This document shows, piece after piece, positions 52,822 through 62,766 of a DNA stretch of 64,000 nt. Below the pieces are notes generated by a model. The model saw only the letters and a program-made list of their open reading frames with translations, was not told the origin of the DNA and did not search any database. Within the stretch, counting starts at the first letter, position 1. Each line of letters opens with the position of its first letter. Origin of the DNA: Candidatus Protistibacter heckmannii (GTDB lineage Bacteria; Pseudomonadota; Gammaproteobacteria; Burkholderiales; Burkholderiaceae). The position numbers and the translations under genes were made by a program. The stretch is from positions 62,001-126,000 of the forward strand of contig JALBVF010000005.1 of the NCBI GenBank assembly GCA_025050535.1, read 5' to 3'.

Positions 52822-52852
52822 AAAAAGCCCGGCTCGCGCCGGGCTTTTTTTA
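52822..52852. terminator. bidirectional intrinsic terminator
   Basis: AAAAAGCCCGGC-TCGC-GCCGGGCTTTTTTT: strong stem with A and T tracts on both sides, between the TM2 gene and the converging acyl-CoA dehydrogenase. Confidence 0.93.
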
Positions 52853-52872
52853 CGCGCGGCGCACGGCCACGC

Positions 52873-54654
52873 TCAGAACTGCGCCTCGGCCAACGCGTTC
52901 GCTGCCGCACCGCCTTCGATGATCGCGTCGCGCAAGCCGGCGGCCTGGGTCAGCTGCGTCTGCGCATAGAACACGGCGGTGGCGATCTTCGCGCCATAGA
53001 ACTCGGCATCCTCCACCTGCTTCTTCTCCGCGACCAGCAGGGCGCGCGCCATCTGCCAGCCGGCCACCGTCAGGCCCGCCAGGCGCAGATAGGGCACGCT
53101 GCCAGCGAACACCGCATTGATATCGGCCTTGAGATTGCCTACGACGTAGTCGACCACCTGCTCCAGCGCCTCGCGCGCTGCACCCAGGCGCTTGGCCATG
53201 ATCCTGGCTTCAGCGCTGCCGCTCACGGCAAGCTCGCCCTCGGTCATGCGGATCTGCCAGCAGATCGCCTTGGCGGTCGCGCCGCCGTCGCGGCCGGTCT
53301 TTCGGCCGACGAGGTCATTGGCCTGGATCGCGGTGGTGCCTTCGTAGATCGGCAAGATGCGCGCGTCGCGGTAGAACTGCGCCGCGCCGGTCTCTTCGAT
53401 AAAGCCCATGCCGCCGTGCACCTGCACGCCAAGGCTGGCGACCTCGATCGACATCTCGGTGCTGAAGCCCTTGACCAGCGGCACGAGGAATTCGTAGAAG
53501 GCCATGTTCTGCTTGCGCGCGGCTTCGTCGGAATGGAAGTGCGCGGCGTCGCTCGCGGCGGCGGCCACGTAGGCCATGGCGCGCGCGCCTTCGGTCAGCG
53601 CGCGCATGGTCATGAGCATGCGCTTGACGTCGGGATGATGGATGATGCTCACCGGGCCGGAGGAGCCGGCCACGTCGCGGCTCTGCACGCGGTCGCGCGC
53701 ATAGGCCACGGCCTTTTGGTACGCGGCCTCGGAGACCGCCACGCCCTGCATGCCCACGGCGAAGCGCGCCGCGTTCATCATGATGAACATATATTCGAGG
53801 CCGCGGTTCTCCTCGCCGATCAGCGTGCCGATCGCGCCGCCGTGGTCGCCGAACTGCAGCACCGCGGTGGGGCTGGCCTTGATGCCGAGCTTGTGTTCGA
53901 TGGACACGCAATGCACGTCGTTGCGTGCGCCGAGCGAACCGTCGGCGCCGACCATGAACTTGGGCACCAGGAACAGCGAGATGCCCTTCACTCCCTCGGG
54001 CGCGCCCGGGACACGTGCCAGCACCATGTGGGCGATGTTCTCAGCCATGTCGTGCTCGCCGAAGGTGATGAAGATCTTCGTGCCGAAGATCTTGTACGTG
54101 CCGTCGCCCTGCGGCTCCGCGCGCGTGCGCACGAGCGCGAGATCGGAGCCCGCCTGCGGCTCGGTGAGGTTCATCGTGCCGGTCCACTGGCCCGAGGCCA
54201 GTCGCGGCACGAAGAGCTGCTTCTGTGCCTCGCTGCCCGCAGTGAGCAGCGCCTCGATGGCGCCGTCGGTGAGCAGCGGGCACAGCGCGAAGGACAGGTT
54301 GGCCGAGTTGAGCATCTCCGCGCAGGCGGTGGCGATCAGCTTGGGCAAGCTCTGACCGCCGTATTCGGGCGGATGCACCACGCTCTGCCAGCCGCCTTCG
54401 GCGAACTGACGGAAGGCTTCCTTGAAACCGGGCGTGGTGGTGACCACGCCGTCCTTCCAGGAACTCGGGGTGAGATCGCCCGGGCGGTTCAACGGCTCGA
54501 GCACCTCGCCCGAGAACTTCGCGGCTTCGTCGAGCACGGCCTGCGCCAGCTCGGGTGTGGCCTCGGAGAGGTCCGGCAGCTCGGCGAGCCGCTCCAGCCC
54601 CGCCAGCTCGGTGATCGCGAACATCATGTCCTTGACCGGTGCGGTGTAGCTCAC
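52873..54654 (-). CDS. acyl-CoA dehydrogenase with C-terminal extension
   Basis: An FAD enzyme that oxidises acyl-CoA and passes electrons to ETF. The 593 residues belong to the long, C-terminally extended group. FAD and substrate segments: LTEPQAGSDLALVRTRAEPQ, FITFGEHDMAEN, and the C-terminal VQVHGGMGFIEETGAAQFYR and PIYEGTTAIQANDLVGRK, whose glutamate is the catalytic base. ETF subunits are encoded upstream with 30 bases between, so electrons flow to the products of the same operon. Chain length preference unknown. Intact. Confidence 0.93.
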   Translation of the reverse strand: MSYTAPVKDMMFAITELAGLERLAELPDLSEATPELAQAVLDEAAKFSGEVLEPLNRPGDLTPSSWKDGVVTTTPGFKEAFRQFAEGGWQSVVHPPEYGGQSLPKLIATACAEMLNSANLSFALCPLLTDGAIEALLTAGSEAQKQLFVPRLASGQWTGTMNLTEPQAGSDLALVRTRAEPQGDGTYKIFGTKIFITFGEHDMAENIAHMVLARVPGAPEGVKGISLFLVPKFMVGADGSLGARNDVHCVSIEHKLGIKASPTAVLQFGDHGGAIGTLIGEENRGLEYMFIMMNAARFAVGMQGVAVSEAAYQKAVAYARDRVQSRDVAGSSGPVSIIHHPDVKRMLMTMRALTEGARAMAYVAAAASDAAHFHSDEAARKQNMAFYEFLVPLVKGFSTEMSIEVASLGVQVHGGMGFIEETGAAQFYRDARILPIYEGTTAIQANDLVGRKTGRDGGATAKAICWQIRMTEGELAVSGSAEARIMAKRLGAAREALEQVVDYVVGNLKADINAVFAGSVPYLRLAGLTVAGWQMARALLVAEKKQVEDAEFYGAKIATAVFYAQTQLTQAAGLRDAIIEGGAAANALAEAQF

Positions 54655-54684
54655 AGGCGCCCCCCTCTTTTTTCTTGTCTCGAC

Positions 54685-55620
54685 TCAGCCAAGCTCGGCC
54701 ACCAGCTCCGGCACCAGGGTGAACAGATCGCCCACCAGACCGTAGTCGGCCACGCTGAAGATCGGCGCTTCCGGATCCTTGTTGATCGCCACGATCACCC
54801 TGGAGTCCTTCATGCCGGCCAAGTGCTGGATCGCGCCGGAGATGCCCACCGCCACATACAGCTGCGGCGCCACGATCTTGCCGGTCTGGCCCACCTGGTA
54901 GTCGTTGGGCACGTAGCCCGCGTCCACCGCCGCGCGCGATGCACCCAGCGCCGCGCCGAGCTTGTCGGCCAGCGGCTCCATGACCTTGGTGTAGTTCTCA
55001 CCCGAGCCCAGACCGCGGCCGCCGGAGACGATGATCTTGGCCGCAGTCAGCTCGGGGCGGTCGGACTTGGTCGTCTCGCAGCCCACGAAGGAAGACTTGC
55101 CCGCATCGGCCGCCGCGTTCACGGATTCCACCGCGGCGCTGCCCCCGGTGGCGGCCGCCGCGTCAAAGCCCGTGGTGCGCACGGTGATGACCTTGACCTT
55201 GTCCGAGGATTGCACGGTAGCGATCGCGTTGCCAGCGTAGATCGGACGCTCGAAGGTGTCGGGCGAATCCACCTTGGTGATGTCGGAGATCTGCGCCACG
55301 TCGAGCTTGGCGGCCACGCGCGGCAGCACGTTCTTGCCCGAGGCGGTGGCCGGAGCCAGGATGTGGCTGTAACCGCCGGCCAGCACCAGGATCTGCTCGG
55401 CCAGGTTCTCGGCCAGGCCGTCGGCCAGTTGCGCGCCATCGGCGTGCAGCACCTTGGTGACGCCGGCGATCTGCGCGGCGGCCTGCGCCACGGCGCCGGC
55501 GTTCTGCCCGGCGACGAACACATGGACCTCGCCGCCGCATGCGGCGGCGGCGGTCACGGCGTTCAGCGTGACGGGCTTGAGGGATTGATTGTCGTGTTCT
55601 GCAATAACCAGCACTGCCAT
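54685..55620 (-). CDS. etfA: electron transfer flavoprotein, alpha subunit
   Basis: Holds FAD in the ETF dimer that carries electrons from acyl-CoA dehydrogenases to ETF-ubiquinone oxidoreductase. The 311-residue protein shows [20 protein letters not shown] and the FAD site [56 protein letters not shown]. Its ATG follows the etfB stop directly. Intact. Confidence 0.96.
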   Translation of the reverse strand: MAVLVIAEHDNQSLKPVTLNAVTAAAACGGEVHVFVAGQNAGAVAQAAAQIAGVTKVLHADGAQLADGLAENLAEQILVLAGGYSHILAPATASGKNVLPRVAAKLDVAQISDITKVDSPDTFERPIYAGNAIATVQSSDKVKVITVRTTGFDAAAATGGSAAVESVNAAADAGKSSFVGCETTKSDRPELTAAKIIVSGGRGLGSGENYTKVMEPLADKLGAALGASRAAVDAGYVPNDYQVGQTGKIVAPQLYVAVGISGAIQHLAGMKDSRVIVAINKDPEAPIFSVADYGLVGDLFTLVPELVAELG

Positions 55621-56370
55621 TTAGATCACCTTCGCTTCGTTCTTGAGTTTTTCCACCAGGGTCTTCACGTCCGGCACCTTGATGCCGGCGCTGCGCTTGG
55701 GTGGCTCGGCGACTTTCAGCGTCTTCAGGCGCGGCGCGACGTCCACGCCCAGATCCTCGGGCTTGACGGTGTCGAGCTGCTTCTTCTTGGCCTTCATGAT
55801 GTTGGGCAGCGTGACGTAGCGCGGCTCGTTCAGACGCAGGTCGGTGGTGACCACGGCGGGCAGCGTGATCGCCACGATCTCTAGGCCGCCGTCCACTTCC
55901 CGGGTCACGGTGGCCTTGCCGTCGGCGATCGTCACTTTGGAGGCGAAGGTCGCCTGCGGCATTCCGGCGAGCGCGGCGAGCATCTGGCCGGTCTGGTTGG
56001 AGTCGTCGTCGATGGCCTGCTTGCCCAGGATCACGAGACCGGGCTGCTCCTTGTCAGCGAGCGCCTTGAGCAGCTTGGCGACGGCCAGGGGCTGCACTTC
56101 TTCATTGGTCTCGACCAGGATGCCGCGGTCGGCGCCGATGGCCATCGCGGTGCGCAGGGTCTCCTGGCACTGCGCCTGGCCCACGGAGATGGCGACGATC
56201 TCGGTCGCGACACCCGCTTCCTTCAGACGCACGGATTCTTCCACCGCGATCTCGTCGAAGGGGTTCATGCTCATCTTCACGTTGGAGGTTTCCACGCCAG
56301 TGCCGTCGGACTTGACCCGCACCTTCACGTTGTAGTCGACCACGCGTTTGACCGCGACCAGAATTTTCAT
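55621..56370 (-). CDS. etfB: electron transfer flavoprotein, beta subunit
   Basis: The AMP-binding partner of EtfA, 249 residues. [60 protein letters not shown] and [20 protein letters not shown] are typical. The start is ATG 56370 after GGAGGTGC. First gene of etfB-etfA-acyl-CoA dehydrogenase. IS-B2 begins about 150 bp upstream, possibly near the promoter. Confidence 0.96.
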   Translation of the reverse strand: MKILVAVKRVVDYNVKVRVKSDGTGVETSNVKMSMNPFDEIAVEESVRLKEAGVATEIVAISVGQAQCQETLRTAMAIGADRGILVETNEEVQPLAVAKLLKALADKEQPGLVILGKQAIDDDSNQTGQMLAALAGMPQATFASKVTIADGKATVTREVDGGLEIVAITLPAVVTTDLRLNEPRYVTLPNIMKAKKKQLDTVKPEDLGVDVAPRLKTLKVAEPPKRSAGIKVPDVKTLVEKLKNEAKVI

Positions 56371-56518
56371 TGCACCTCCGAAATAACTAGAAAAATATGA
56401 GTGAAGACAGCGTGCCAGCGCCCCTCCCCAACCGTAGGAGCGCCATGGACCGAGCGCGATTTTAACAAACTTTTGCATGAATTTAGCACGAACGTTCTAT
56501 TTTTCGCGCTATTTTCAT
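56371..56518. other. upstream region of etfB, truncated by IS-B2
   Basis: About 150 bp, increasingly AT-rich towards the IS. No photolyase sequence is found on this side of IS-B2. Confidence 0.4.
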
Positions 56519-57645
56519 TATTGATCCGGCAGAAAGAAGTTTTCATGCGGTGTATTTGACGCGGAGATCCTGGAAGTAGGATTTCACGCGTTCGGAATGG
56601 GTTTCGATGAACGCCATATGGTTCTTTGCTGCAGCGTGTAATTTGGCCTTTGTTCTGACGGGGACTCGTGTGCTGATGACATGTTTCAGGTCGGCGTTGA
56701 GTCGCTCATCCAGATTGAGCTCCGGGCTGTAGCTTGGCAGGTAAAAGACTTCGATGTCGGCTTGGTGCTCGGCAAGCCATGCCTTGACCGGCTTGCAGTG
56801 ATGCACGCCGAGGTTGTCGAGGATCAGGAACACTTTCTTGCCCGCGCGCTTGCCATCGGCCACCAGCGCCTCGAAGAGCTCGATGAGCTTCTCGTGGTTA
56901 AAGGCACCATCGATGATCATCCAGCTTGCCTTGCCCTGATTGGTCACCGTGGAAATCATCGACAGCTTCTGTCGCGTACCTCTAACCGCCATCGTGACCG
57001 GGGTTTGCCCTTTGGGAGCATAACTGCGGCTCCGAACATCCGTATTCACCAACGCGGTTTCGTCACCCCAGTGAGTCTCGCCACCTTTGGCCTTGGCACG
57101 CTTCTCGATGGCCGGATACTCCTGATCGATCCACTGCTTGACAGACTCCGGTCGCTGTTCGTAAGCGCGCTTGATCGGCTTTTTCGGCGTGAAACCCCAG
57201 CGCTTGAGGTAGTCTCCGACCGCACGTATTGAGAGTCTGAACGCGTATTCCTGTTCGATGAACAGCATGATCGCGCCTCGCGTCCAGAGCGCAGATTCCA
57301 TCTTCAACTGCTCCGGACGTTTGTCGCAGATCGTGCGCCGGATTGCTTCTTCTTGATCCGCATTCAGCCGTCTTCCGTCTCCTGGCGTACGAGCTCGTGG
57401 GTGCGGCTTCAGGGCCGCCGCGGCCCCTTCTTCATAGAGATCAATGGCCAGTCGAGCCGCCGGGTAACTCAGCCCTGTCAACTCCACGATGGCCATGACT
57501 CCGTATCCCTTCCGATGCAACCTCACGACCTGCTTTCGCCTCTCGTGCAGCTGCTCCAGTTTCTGGTATTGAGCGTCTTCTTTTTCCATGCCAATTCGAT
57601 GCATTAAATGATAATAAGTTAAATATTTATATTGCCGCGTCAATA
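56519..57645 (-). mobile_element. IS630-family element IS-B, copy B2
   Basis: A 1127-bp element, same length and ends as B1, in minus orientation and with TA at both ends. Its right boundary cuts the photolyase gene after 159 codons. Unlike at B1, the two flanks cannot be joined into one gene, so the 3' part of phr has been lost or moved. Confidence 0.93.
56543..57604 (-). CDS. IS630-family transposase (IS-B2)
   Basis: A complete 353-residue DDE transposase from ATG 57604, with HWGDETALV, LILDNLGVHH and SPELNLDERLN. Differences from B1 are scattered substitutions (for example MEKEDAQYQKLEQ against IEKEDARYQKLKQ), with no stops. Possibly active. Confidence 0.92.
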   Translation of the reverse strand: MHRIGMEKEDAQYQKLEQLHERRKQVVRLHRKGYGVMAIVELTGLSYPAARLAIDLYEEGAAAALKPHPRARTPGDGRRLNADQEEAIRRTICDKRPEQLKMESALWTRGAIMLFIEQEYAFRLSIRAVGDYLKRWGFTPKKPIKRAYEQRPESVKQWIDQEYPAIEKRAKAKGGETHWGDETALVNTDVRSRSYAPKGQTPVTMAVRGTRQKLSMISTVTNQGKASWMIIDGAFNHEKLIELFEALVADGKRAGKKVFLILDNLGVHHCKPVKAWLAEHQADIEVFYLPSYSPELNLDERLNADLKHVISTRVPVRTKAKLHAAAKNHMAFIETHSERVKSYFQDLRVKYTA

Positions 57646-58121
57646 TAGGGCGTGAACACGGAAAACGGTTTGTCCTGGGCGGTGAGGATCTCGCTCTTTT
57701 CGAAGACGACCTGGTCCTTGGCGGTCATCAGCACCCGGCCGTCGGCTTGCAGGCGCTCGGCCACGGCGGCGTCGCTGGCCAGGGCGGCGGGCTCGTAGTC
57801 GTGGTTGGCCCAGACGGAGTCGGCTCCGAGCTCGGCGGCCAGTGTCTGGATCAGGGCCTGCGGGCGGCCGTGCCGCACCAGCAGGCCGCCGCCGGCGCTG
57901 CGCAGCCCGGCGTCCAGTTCGGCCAACGCGGCGTGGATGAACTCCACCCGGCGGTCTTCGCGCTGCCCGGCGGCGAGAAACAGATCGAGGATATCCGTGT
58001 CGAACACGAAGACGCACCAGACCTTGGCGCAGCGGCTCAAGGCGTGATGCAGAGCGGACTGGTCTGAGAGGCGCAGATCGCGGCGGAACAAGACTAAACC
58101 GGCCTGAAATTCAAGAGTCAT
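57646..58121 (-). pseudogene. phr: deoxyribodipyrimidine photolyase, cut by IS-B2
   Basis: The light-dependent repair enzyme for pyrimidine dimers. Only the N-terminal antenna domain is left: FQAGLVLFRRDLRLSDQSAL, CVFVFDTDILDLFL, VWANHDYEPAALASDAAVAE, and FSVFTPY at the break. The FAD-binding catalytic domain (about 300 residues) is absent. ATG 58121. It diverges from algH. Loss of photorepair fits a life without light. Confidence 0.88.
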
Positions 58122-58248
58122 ACCTTTCAGGTAAAGAGATGGAGACGGGCGCGCGGCGCGCCGGAAGCCGCCGGTATTGTCCGTGGTTCTGGCCTGGGTT
58201 TCCCCTTGTTTACCCTTCACGTCTGCCATTTTTGCTAAAATTCGCCCT

Positions 58249-58875
58249 ATGTCGACGCCGTCCGACCGCATCAACCTCACCGATCAATTCCTGATTTCTA
58301 TGCCCGGCATGGTCGACCCGATGTTCAGCGGCTCGGTCGTCTATATGTGCGATCACAACGAGCACGGCGCCCTGGGCCTGGTGATCCACAAGCCCACCGA
58401 TCTGGACCTGATGACGGTCTTCGACAAGATCGACCTCAAGCTCGAAATCGCCTACCTGACGCATCAGCCCGTCCTCTTCGGCGGCCCGGTCCAGACCGAG
58501 CGCGGCTTCGTTCTGCACGAGCCCCTGGGCGCGACCGGCGGCAGCATGTCCGGCGGCGTGCAGACGGAAGATGGCGTGCGCGCGAGCTACATCTCCTCGC
58601 TGAAGGTGCCCGGCGGTCTGGAAATGACCACCCCCAAGGACGTCCTCGAGCAGGTGGCCGCGGGCACTGGCCCGAGCCGCTTCCTACTGATGCTCGGTTA
58701 TGCCGGCTGGGGCGTGGGACAGCTTGAGCAGGAAATCGCCAACAACGGCTGGCTGACCGTGCAGGCCGATCCGGCTATCGTCTTCGAGCCCCCCCTGGAG
58801 TTCCGCTTCAATGCCGCCCTGGCGCTGCTCGGCGTGGCCCCCTTCATGCTTTCGGGTGAGGTGGGGCATGCCTGA
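58249..58875 (+). CDS. YqgE/AlgH family protein
   Basis: A 208-residue UPF0301 protein. [56 protein letters not shown] and [20 protein letters not shown] are the family's conserved segments. Function is not settled. First gene of the pyrimidine operon; overlaps ruvX by eight bases. ATG 58249. Intact. Confidence 0.93.
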   Translation: MSTPSDRINLTDQFLISMPGMVDPMFSGSVVYMCDHNEHGALGLVIHKPTDLDLMTVFDKIDLKLEIAYLTHQPVLFGGPVQTERGFVLHEPLGATGGSMSGGVQTEDGVRASYISSLKVPGGLEMTTPKDVLEQVAAGTGPSRFLLMLGYAGWGVGQLEQEIANNGWLTVQADPAIVFEPPLEFRFNAALALLGVAPFMLSGEVGHA

Positions 58876-59293
58876 GGGGGCCGTTGCCGGCCAATTTCCC
58901 GCCGGTGAAGGCATTCTGCTTGGTTTTGATTACGGAGAAGCGCGCATCGGGGTGGCTGTGGGCAACACCCTGACCCAGAGCGCGCGCGCTCTGGGCGTGC
59001 TGCCAAACCGCACCGTCGACCAGCGCTTCGGCGCGATCGCCGAGCTGATATGCAAATGGCGGCCCGCCGGGCTGATCGTCGGCCTACCGGTGCATCCCGA
59101 CGGCGCGCCGCACCACATGACCCAGCGCTGCAGGCGCTTTGGCAACCAACTGCACGGGCGCACCGGATTGCCGGTGGCCTGGGTGGACGAACGTTATTCC
59201 AGCGCGCCCGGCGAGGACGACGCCGAAGCGGCGCGCGTGATCCTGCAGCAATACCTCGATTCCACCCCTTTCAACGAAAGCAAGCACCAATGA
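58868..59293 (+). CDS. ruvX: RuvX/YqgF, putative pre-16S rRNA nuclease
   Basis: An RNase H-fold nuclease involved in 5' processing of 16S rRNA. The 141-residue protein has [15 protein letters not shown] with the first acidic residue, [15 protein letters not shown], and [16 protein letters not shown]. Overlaps algH upstream (8 bp) and pyrR downstream (ATGA). Intact. Confidence 0.94.
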   Translation: MPEGAVAGQFPAGEGILLGFDYGEARIGVAVGNTLTQSARALGVLPNRTVDQRFGAIAELICKWRPAGLIVGLPVHPDGAPHHMTQRCRRFGNQLHGRTGLPVAWVDERYSSAPGEDDAEAARVILQQYLDSTPFNESKHQ

Positions 59294-59661
59294 CGACAGC
59301 CTCCGATGCGGAGCAGCTCTACGCGCGGCTGCGCGAGCTGGTCAAGGCCGGCCAGGGCGCGGGCCTCGCGGTCGCAGGTATCCACAGCGGTGGCGCCTGG
59401 GTGGCCACCCGCCTGGCGGCCGACCTGGGCCTGGGCGAATGCGGCGTGATCAACGAGCTCTTCGACTACGACCGTCCTTCGGTGGTGGAACTGGCCGTGC
59501 TCGCCGACCGCCAGGAGACCGGCAACCGCCAGCCTCCCTTCGCGCCCACTTACGCAGGCGCGACCCTCTCCCTGCCGCCCGAGTCAGTCCCGGCCCTGTC
59601 GGCCAGCGGCGAAGGCGCCAACACGAAATTCGCATTCACCATCGAGGCACGCGGTGCATAA
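59290..59661 (+). pseudogene. pyrR: PyrR with in-frame deletion of the PRPP-binding core
   Basis: A uracil phosphoribosyltransferase-like regulator. The frame is open, but only 123 residues against about 170 in relatives. The N-terminus is normal (LAVAGIHSGGAWVATRLAAD), and so is the C-terminus ([32 protein letters not shown]). The part between GECGVIN and NELFDYD is missing, including the PRPP loop that relatives have as VDDVLYTGRT. The junction reads GTGATCAACGAG, consistent with deletion between ATCAAC repeats. Enzyme activity must be lost. Gene overlaps (ATGA with ruvX; GTG of pyrB) are preserved, which may be why the deletion was tolerated. Confidence 0.82.
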
Positions 59662-60628
59662 GAACACACGAAATCCGCAACTCACGCGCAACGGCGAACT
59701 CAAGCACCTGCTCTCCATCGAGGGCCTGTCGCGCGACATGCTCAACCACATCCTGGACACTGCCAGCCAGTTCGTCAGCCTCTCCGAGCCCGAGCTAGAG
59801 GTGCGCAAGGTGCCGCTGCTGCGCGGCAAGAGCGTGTTCAACCTCTTCTTCGAGAACTCCACGCGCACCCGCACCACCTTCGAGATTGCGGCCAAGCGAC
59901 TCTCGGCCGACGTGCTCAACCTGAACATCAACGCCAGCTCCACGAACAAGGGCGAATCGCTGCTCGACACGATCAACAACCTTTCGGCGATGCAGGCCGA
60001 CATGTTCATCGTGCGTCACGCCAGCTCCGGCGCGCCCTACCTGATCGCCGAGCACGTCGCGCCGCACGTGCATGTGATCAACGCCGGCGACGGCTGCCAT
60101 GCGCATCCCACGCAGGCGCTGCTCGACATGTACACCATCCGACACTATAAGCAGGACTTCACCAAGCTGCGCGTGGCCATCATCGGCGACATCCTGCACA
60201 GCCGCGTGGCGCGCTCCGACATCCACGCGCTCACCACCTTGGACTGCCCCGAGGTGCGGACCATCGGGCCACGCACCCTGCTGCCCGGCGGGCTCGAGCA
60301 GATGGGCGTGCATGTTTACAACGACATGGCTGAAGGTCTCAAGGGCGTGGACGTGATCATCATGCTGCGTCTGCAAAACGAGCGCATGAGCGGCGCGCTG
60401 CTGCCCTCGGCGCAGGAGTACTTCAAGGCCTACGGCCTGACGCCTGAGCGGCTCGCACTGGCCGCACCGGACGCCATCGTCATGCACCCCGGGCCGATGA
60501 ACCGTGGCGTGGAAATCGACTCCGCTGTGGCCGACGGCAGCCAGTCGGTGATCCTCAATCAGGTCACCTTCGGGATCGCGGTGCGCATGGCGGTGATGAG
60601 CATTGTCGCCGGCAACAACGAGGAATAA
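59654..60628 (+). CDS. pyrB: aspartate carbamoyltransferase, catalytic chain
   Basis: Makes N-carbamoyl-aspartate in pyrimidine synthesis. The 324-residue protein has the carbamoyl-phosphate loop [19 protein letters not shown], the [13 protein letters not shown] loop, [18 protein letters not shown], and [13 protein letters not shown]. The start is a GTG at 59654, overlapping the pyrR stop by eight bases. Expected to pair with PyrX downstream. Intact. Confidence 0.95.
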   Translation: MHKNTRNPQLTRNGELKHLLSIEGLSRDMLNHILDTASQFVSLSEPELEVRKVPLLRGKSVFNLFFENSTRTRTTFEIAAKRLSADVLNLNINASSTNKGESLLDTINNLSAMQADMFIVRHASSGAPYLIAEHVAPHVHVINAGDGCHAHPTQALLDMYTIRHYKQDFTKLRVAIIGDILHSRVARSDIHALTTLDCPEVRTIGPRTLLPGGLEQMGVHVYNDMAEGLKGVDVIIMLRLQNERMSGALLPSAQEYFKAYGLTPERLALAAPDAIVMHPGPMNRGVEIDSAVADGSQSVILNQVTFGIAVRMAVMSIVAGNNEE

Positions 60629-60638
60629 GAACGAGAAG

Positions 60639-61955
60639 ATGAAGATCCATATCAAGAACGGCCGCCTGATCGACCCCGCCAGCGGTACCGACGCGCTCAC
60701 CGACATCTACATCGCCGCGGGCAAAATCCTCGCGCTCGCCCAGTCGCCGGATCAGGCGCCCGCGAATTTCACCGCTGCGCGCACCATCGACGCCAAGGGC
60801 CTGGTGGTCTGCCCAGGCCTGGTCGACCTCTCGGTCCGCCTGCGCGAGCCCGGCTACGAATACAAGGCGACGCTGGAATCCGAGATGGCCGCGGCCATGG
60901 CCGGCGGCGTCACCAGCCTCGTCTGTCCGCCCGACACCGATCCGGTGCTCGACGAGCCAGGTCTGGTGGAGATGCTCAAGTTCCGCGCGCGCGGCCTGAA
61001 CCAGGCGCACGTCTATCCGCTCGGCGCGCTCACCGTTGGCCTCAAGGGCGAGGTGCTGACCGAGATGGCCGAGCTGACCGAATCGGGCTGCATCGGCTTC
61101 TCGCAGGCCGAGGTGCCCATCGTCAACACCGGCGTGCTCGCGCGCGCCATGGAATACGCGTGCACCTTCGGTCTGACCATCTGGCTGCGCGCGCAGGACC
61201 TCTGGCTGGGCAAGGGTGGCGTGGCGGCCAGCGGCGCGGTGGCTTCGCGCCTGGGCCTCTCCGGCGTGCCGGCGGCGGCCGAGACCGTCGCGCTGCACAC
61301 CATCTTCGAACTCATGCGCGCCACCGGCACGCGCGTGCATCTGTGCCGGGTCTCCTCGGCGGCCGGGCTCGCCCTGGTGGCCCAGGCCAAGAAGGAAGGC
61401 CTGCCGCTCAGCTGCGACGTGGGCGTGCACCACGTGCATCTGGCCGACGTGGACATCGGCTATTTCGACCCGCAGCTGCGGCTCGTGCCGCCGGTGCGTG
61501 GCGTGCATGACCGCGAGGCCATCCTTGCCGCGCTGGACGACGGCACCATCGACGCCATCTGCTCCGACCACACCCCGGTGGACGACGACGAGAAGCTGCT
61601 GCCCTTCGATGAGGCTTCGCCAGGCGCGACCGGCCTGGAAGTGTTGCTGCCGCTGGCCCTGAAATGGGGCCGTGAACGCAAGCGCAGCCTCAGCGAGGTG
61701 GTGGCCAAGCTCACCGCGGCGCCGGCGGCCGTGCTCTGCCAGGGGCAGGCGCAGCCGGCGGGCGAGCGGGCTGCGGCGGGCCGGCTGGCCGTAGGCGGCT
61801 CGGCCGACATCTGCATCTTCGACCAAGAGGAAAGCTGGACCATCGAGCCGCGCGCGCTGCGCAGCCAGGGCAAGAACTCGCCCTTCCTCGGCTACGAGGT
61901 CCAGGGCAGGGTGAAGGCCACGCTGGTGGCCGGCCACGTGGCCTATGAGGCCTGA
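60639..61955 (+). CDS. pyrX: dihydroorotase-like protein PyrX (inactive type)
   Basis: A 438-residue amidohydrolase-fold protein in the class I dihydroorotase family. The metal-binding HxH found in active enzymes (DMHVHLREPG) reads DLSVRLREPG here. Such PyrX proteins are non-catalytic partners that stabilise PyrB in Pseudomonas and relatives. Conserved surroundings: VTSLVCPPDTDPVLDEPG, GTIDAICSDHTPVDDDEK, and NSPFLGYEVQGRVKATLV at the C-terminus. An active dihydroorotase should be elsewhere. Ten bases after pyrB. Intact. Confidence 0.88.
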   Translation: MKIHIKNGRLIDPASGTDALTDIYIAAGKILALAQSPDQAPANFTAARTIDAKGLVVCPGLVDLSVRLREPGYEYKATLESEMAAAMAGGVTSLVCPPDTDPVLDEPGLVEMLKFRARGLNQAHVYPLGALTVGLKGEVLTEMAELTESGCIGFSQAEVPIVNTGVLARAMEYACTFGLTIWLRAQDLWLGKGGVAASGAVASRLGLSGVPAAAETVALHTIFELMRATGTRVHLCRVSSAAGLALVAQAKKEGLPLSCDVGVHHVHLADVDIGYFDPQLRLVPPVRGVHDREAILAALDDGTIDAICSDHTPVDDDEKLLPFDEASPGATGLEVLLPLALKWGRERKRSLSEVVAKLTAAPAAVLCQGQAQPAGERAAAGRLAVGGSADICIFDQEESWTIEPRALRSQGKNSPFLGYEVQGRVKATLVAGHVAYEA

Positions 61956-61977
61956 GCGCGCGGCGGGGGACTGAAGC

Positions 61978-62766
61978 GTGCGGAGCCTGCGCTACCTGCG
62001 GCTGAGCTTTCACATCCTGAAAGGCATGCTGATCTGCGCCGTGCTGTTTCCGAGGATCGACACGGAGAAGCGACGCTGGCATATCCGCCGCTGGTCGATC
62101 CGTATCCTGCAGCTGTGCCGGATCAAGGTGGAGATCGTGGGCAACAGCAGCGGCTATCCCACCGGGCAGATGGTGATCAGCAACCACGTCTCCTGGCTCG
62201 ACATCTACGCGATCAACGCGTGGCATCCGGTGCGCTTCGTCGCCAAATCGGAAATCCGCGACTGGCCGGTGATCGGCTGGCTTTGCGAGAAGACCGGCAC
62301 GTTCTTTATCGAGCGCGGCAAGCGCAAGGCGGTGCACCACATGCTGCACCTGCTGGCCGAGCGGCTGCAGGCCGGCGACGCGATCTGCGTCTTCCCCGAG
62401 GGTACGACCGGTGACGGGACCGCGATCCTGCCCTTTCATTCCAACCTGATGCAGGCGCCTCTGTCGGCGAGTGCGCCGGTGCTGCCGGTAGGCGTGCGCT
62501 ATCTGGACGCGCGCACCAGGGAGCCGGCAGCCTCAGCCGCGTACGTGGGCGACATGAGCCTGGGCGAGAGCCTGAGCGCGATCCTCAAGGGGCCGCCGCT
62601 CGTTGCCCGGGTCTACCTCGGCCGGCCGATCCTGGCGGAGGAAGGCGTCGACCGGCGCGTCCTCGCCGGCCAGGGCCGCGCGGCGATCAGTCACCTCCTG
62701 GGGCTGCCGCCAGCGGACACTGCACCTGGATCAACGCACGCTTCGCTGGATCCGGATCCAGTGTGA
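61978..62766 (+). CDS. plsC: 1-acyl-sn-glycerol-3-phosphate acyltransferase
   Basis: Makes phosphatidic acid at the inner membrane. The 262-residue protein has an N-terminal hydrophobic segment (LSFHILKGMLICAVLF), the catalytic NHVSWLDIYAINAW (HX4D), FIERGKRKAVHHM and the FPEGTTGDGTAILPFHSNL box. GTG start at 61978, 22 bases after pyrX. Its 3' end overlaps the converging apaH by 80 bases. Intact. Confidence 0.93.
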   Translation: MRSLRYLRLSFHILKGMLICAVLFPRIDTEKRRWHIRRWSIRILQLCRIKVEIVGNSSGYPTGQMVISNHVSWLDIYAINAWHPVRFVAKSEIRDWPVIGWLCEKTGTFFIERGKRKAVHHMLHLLAERLQAGDAICVFPEGTTGDGTAILPFHSNLMQAPLSASAPVLPVGVRYLDARTREPAASAAYVGDMSLGESLSAILKGPPLVARVYLGRPILAEEGVDRRVLAGQGRAAISHLLGLPPADTAPGSTHASLDPDPV

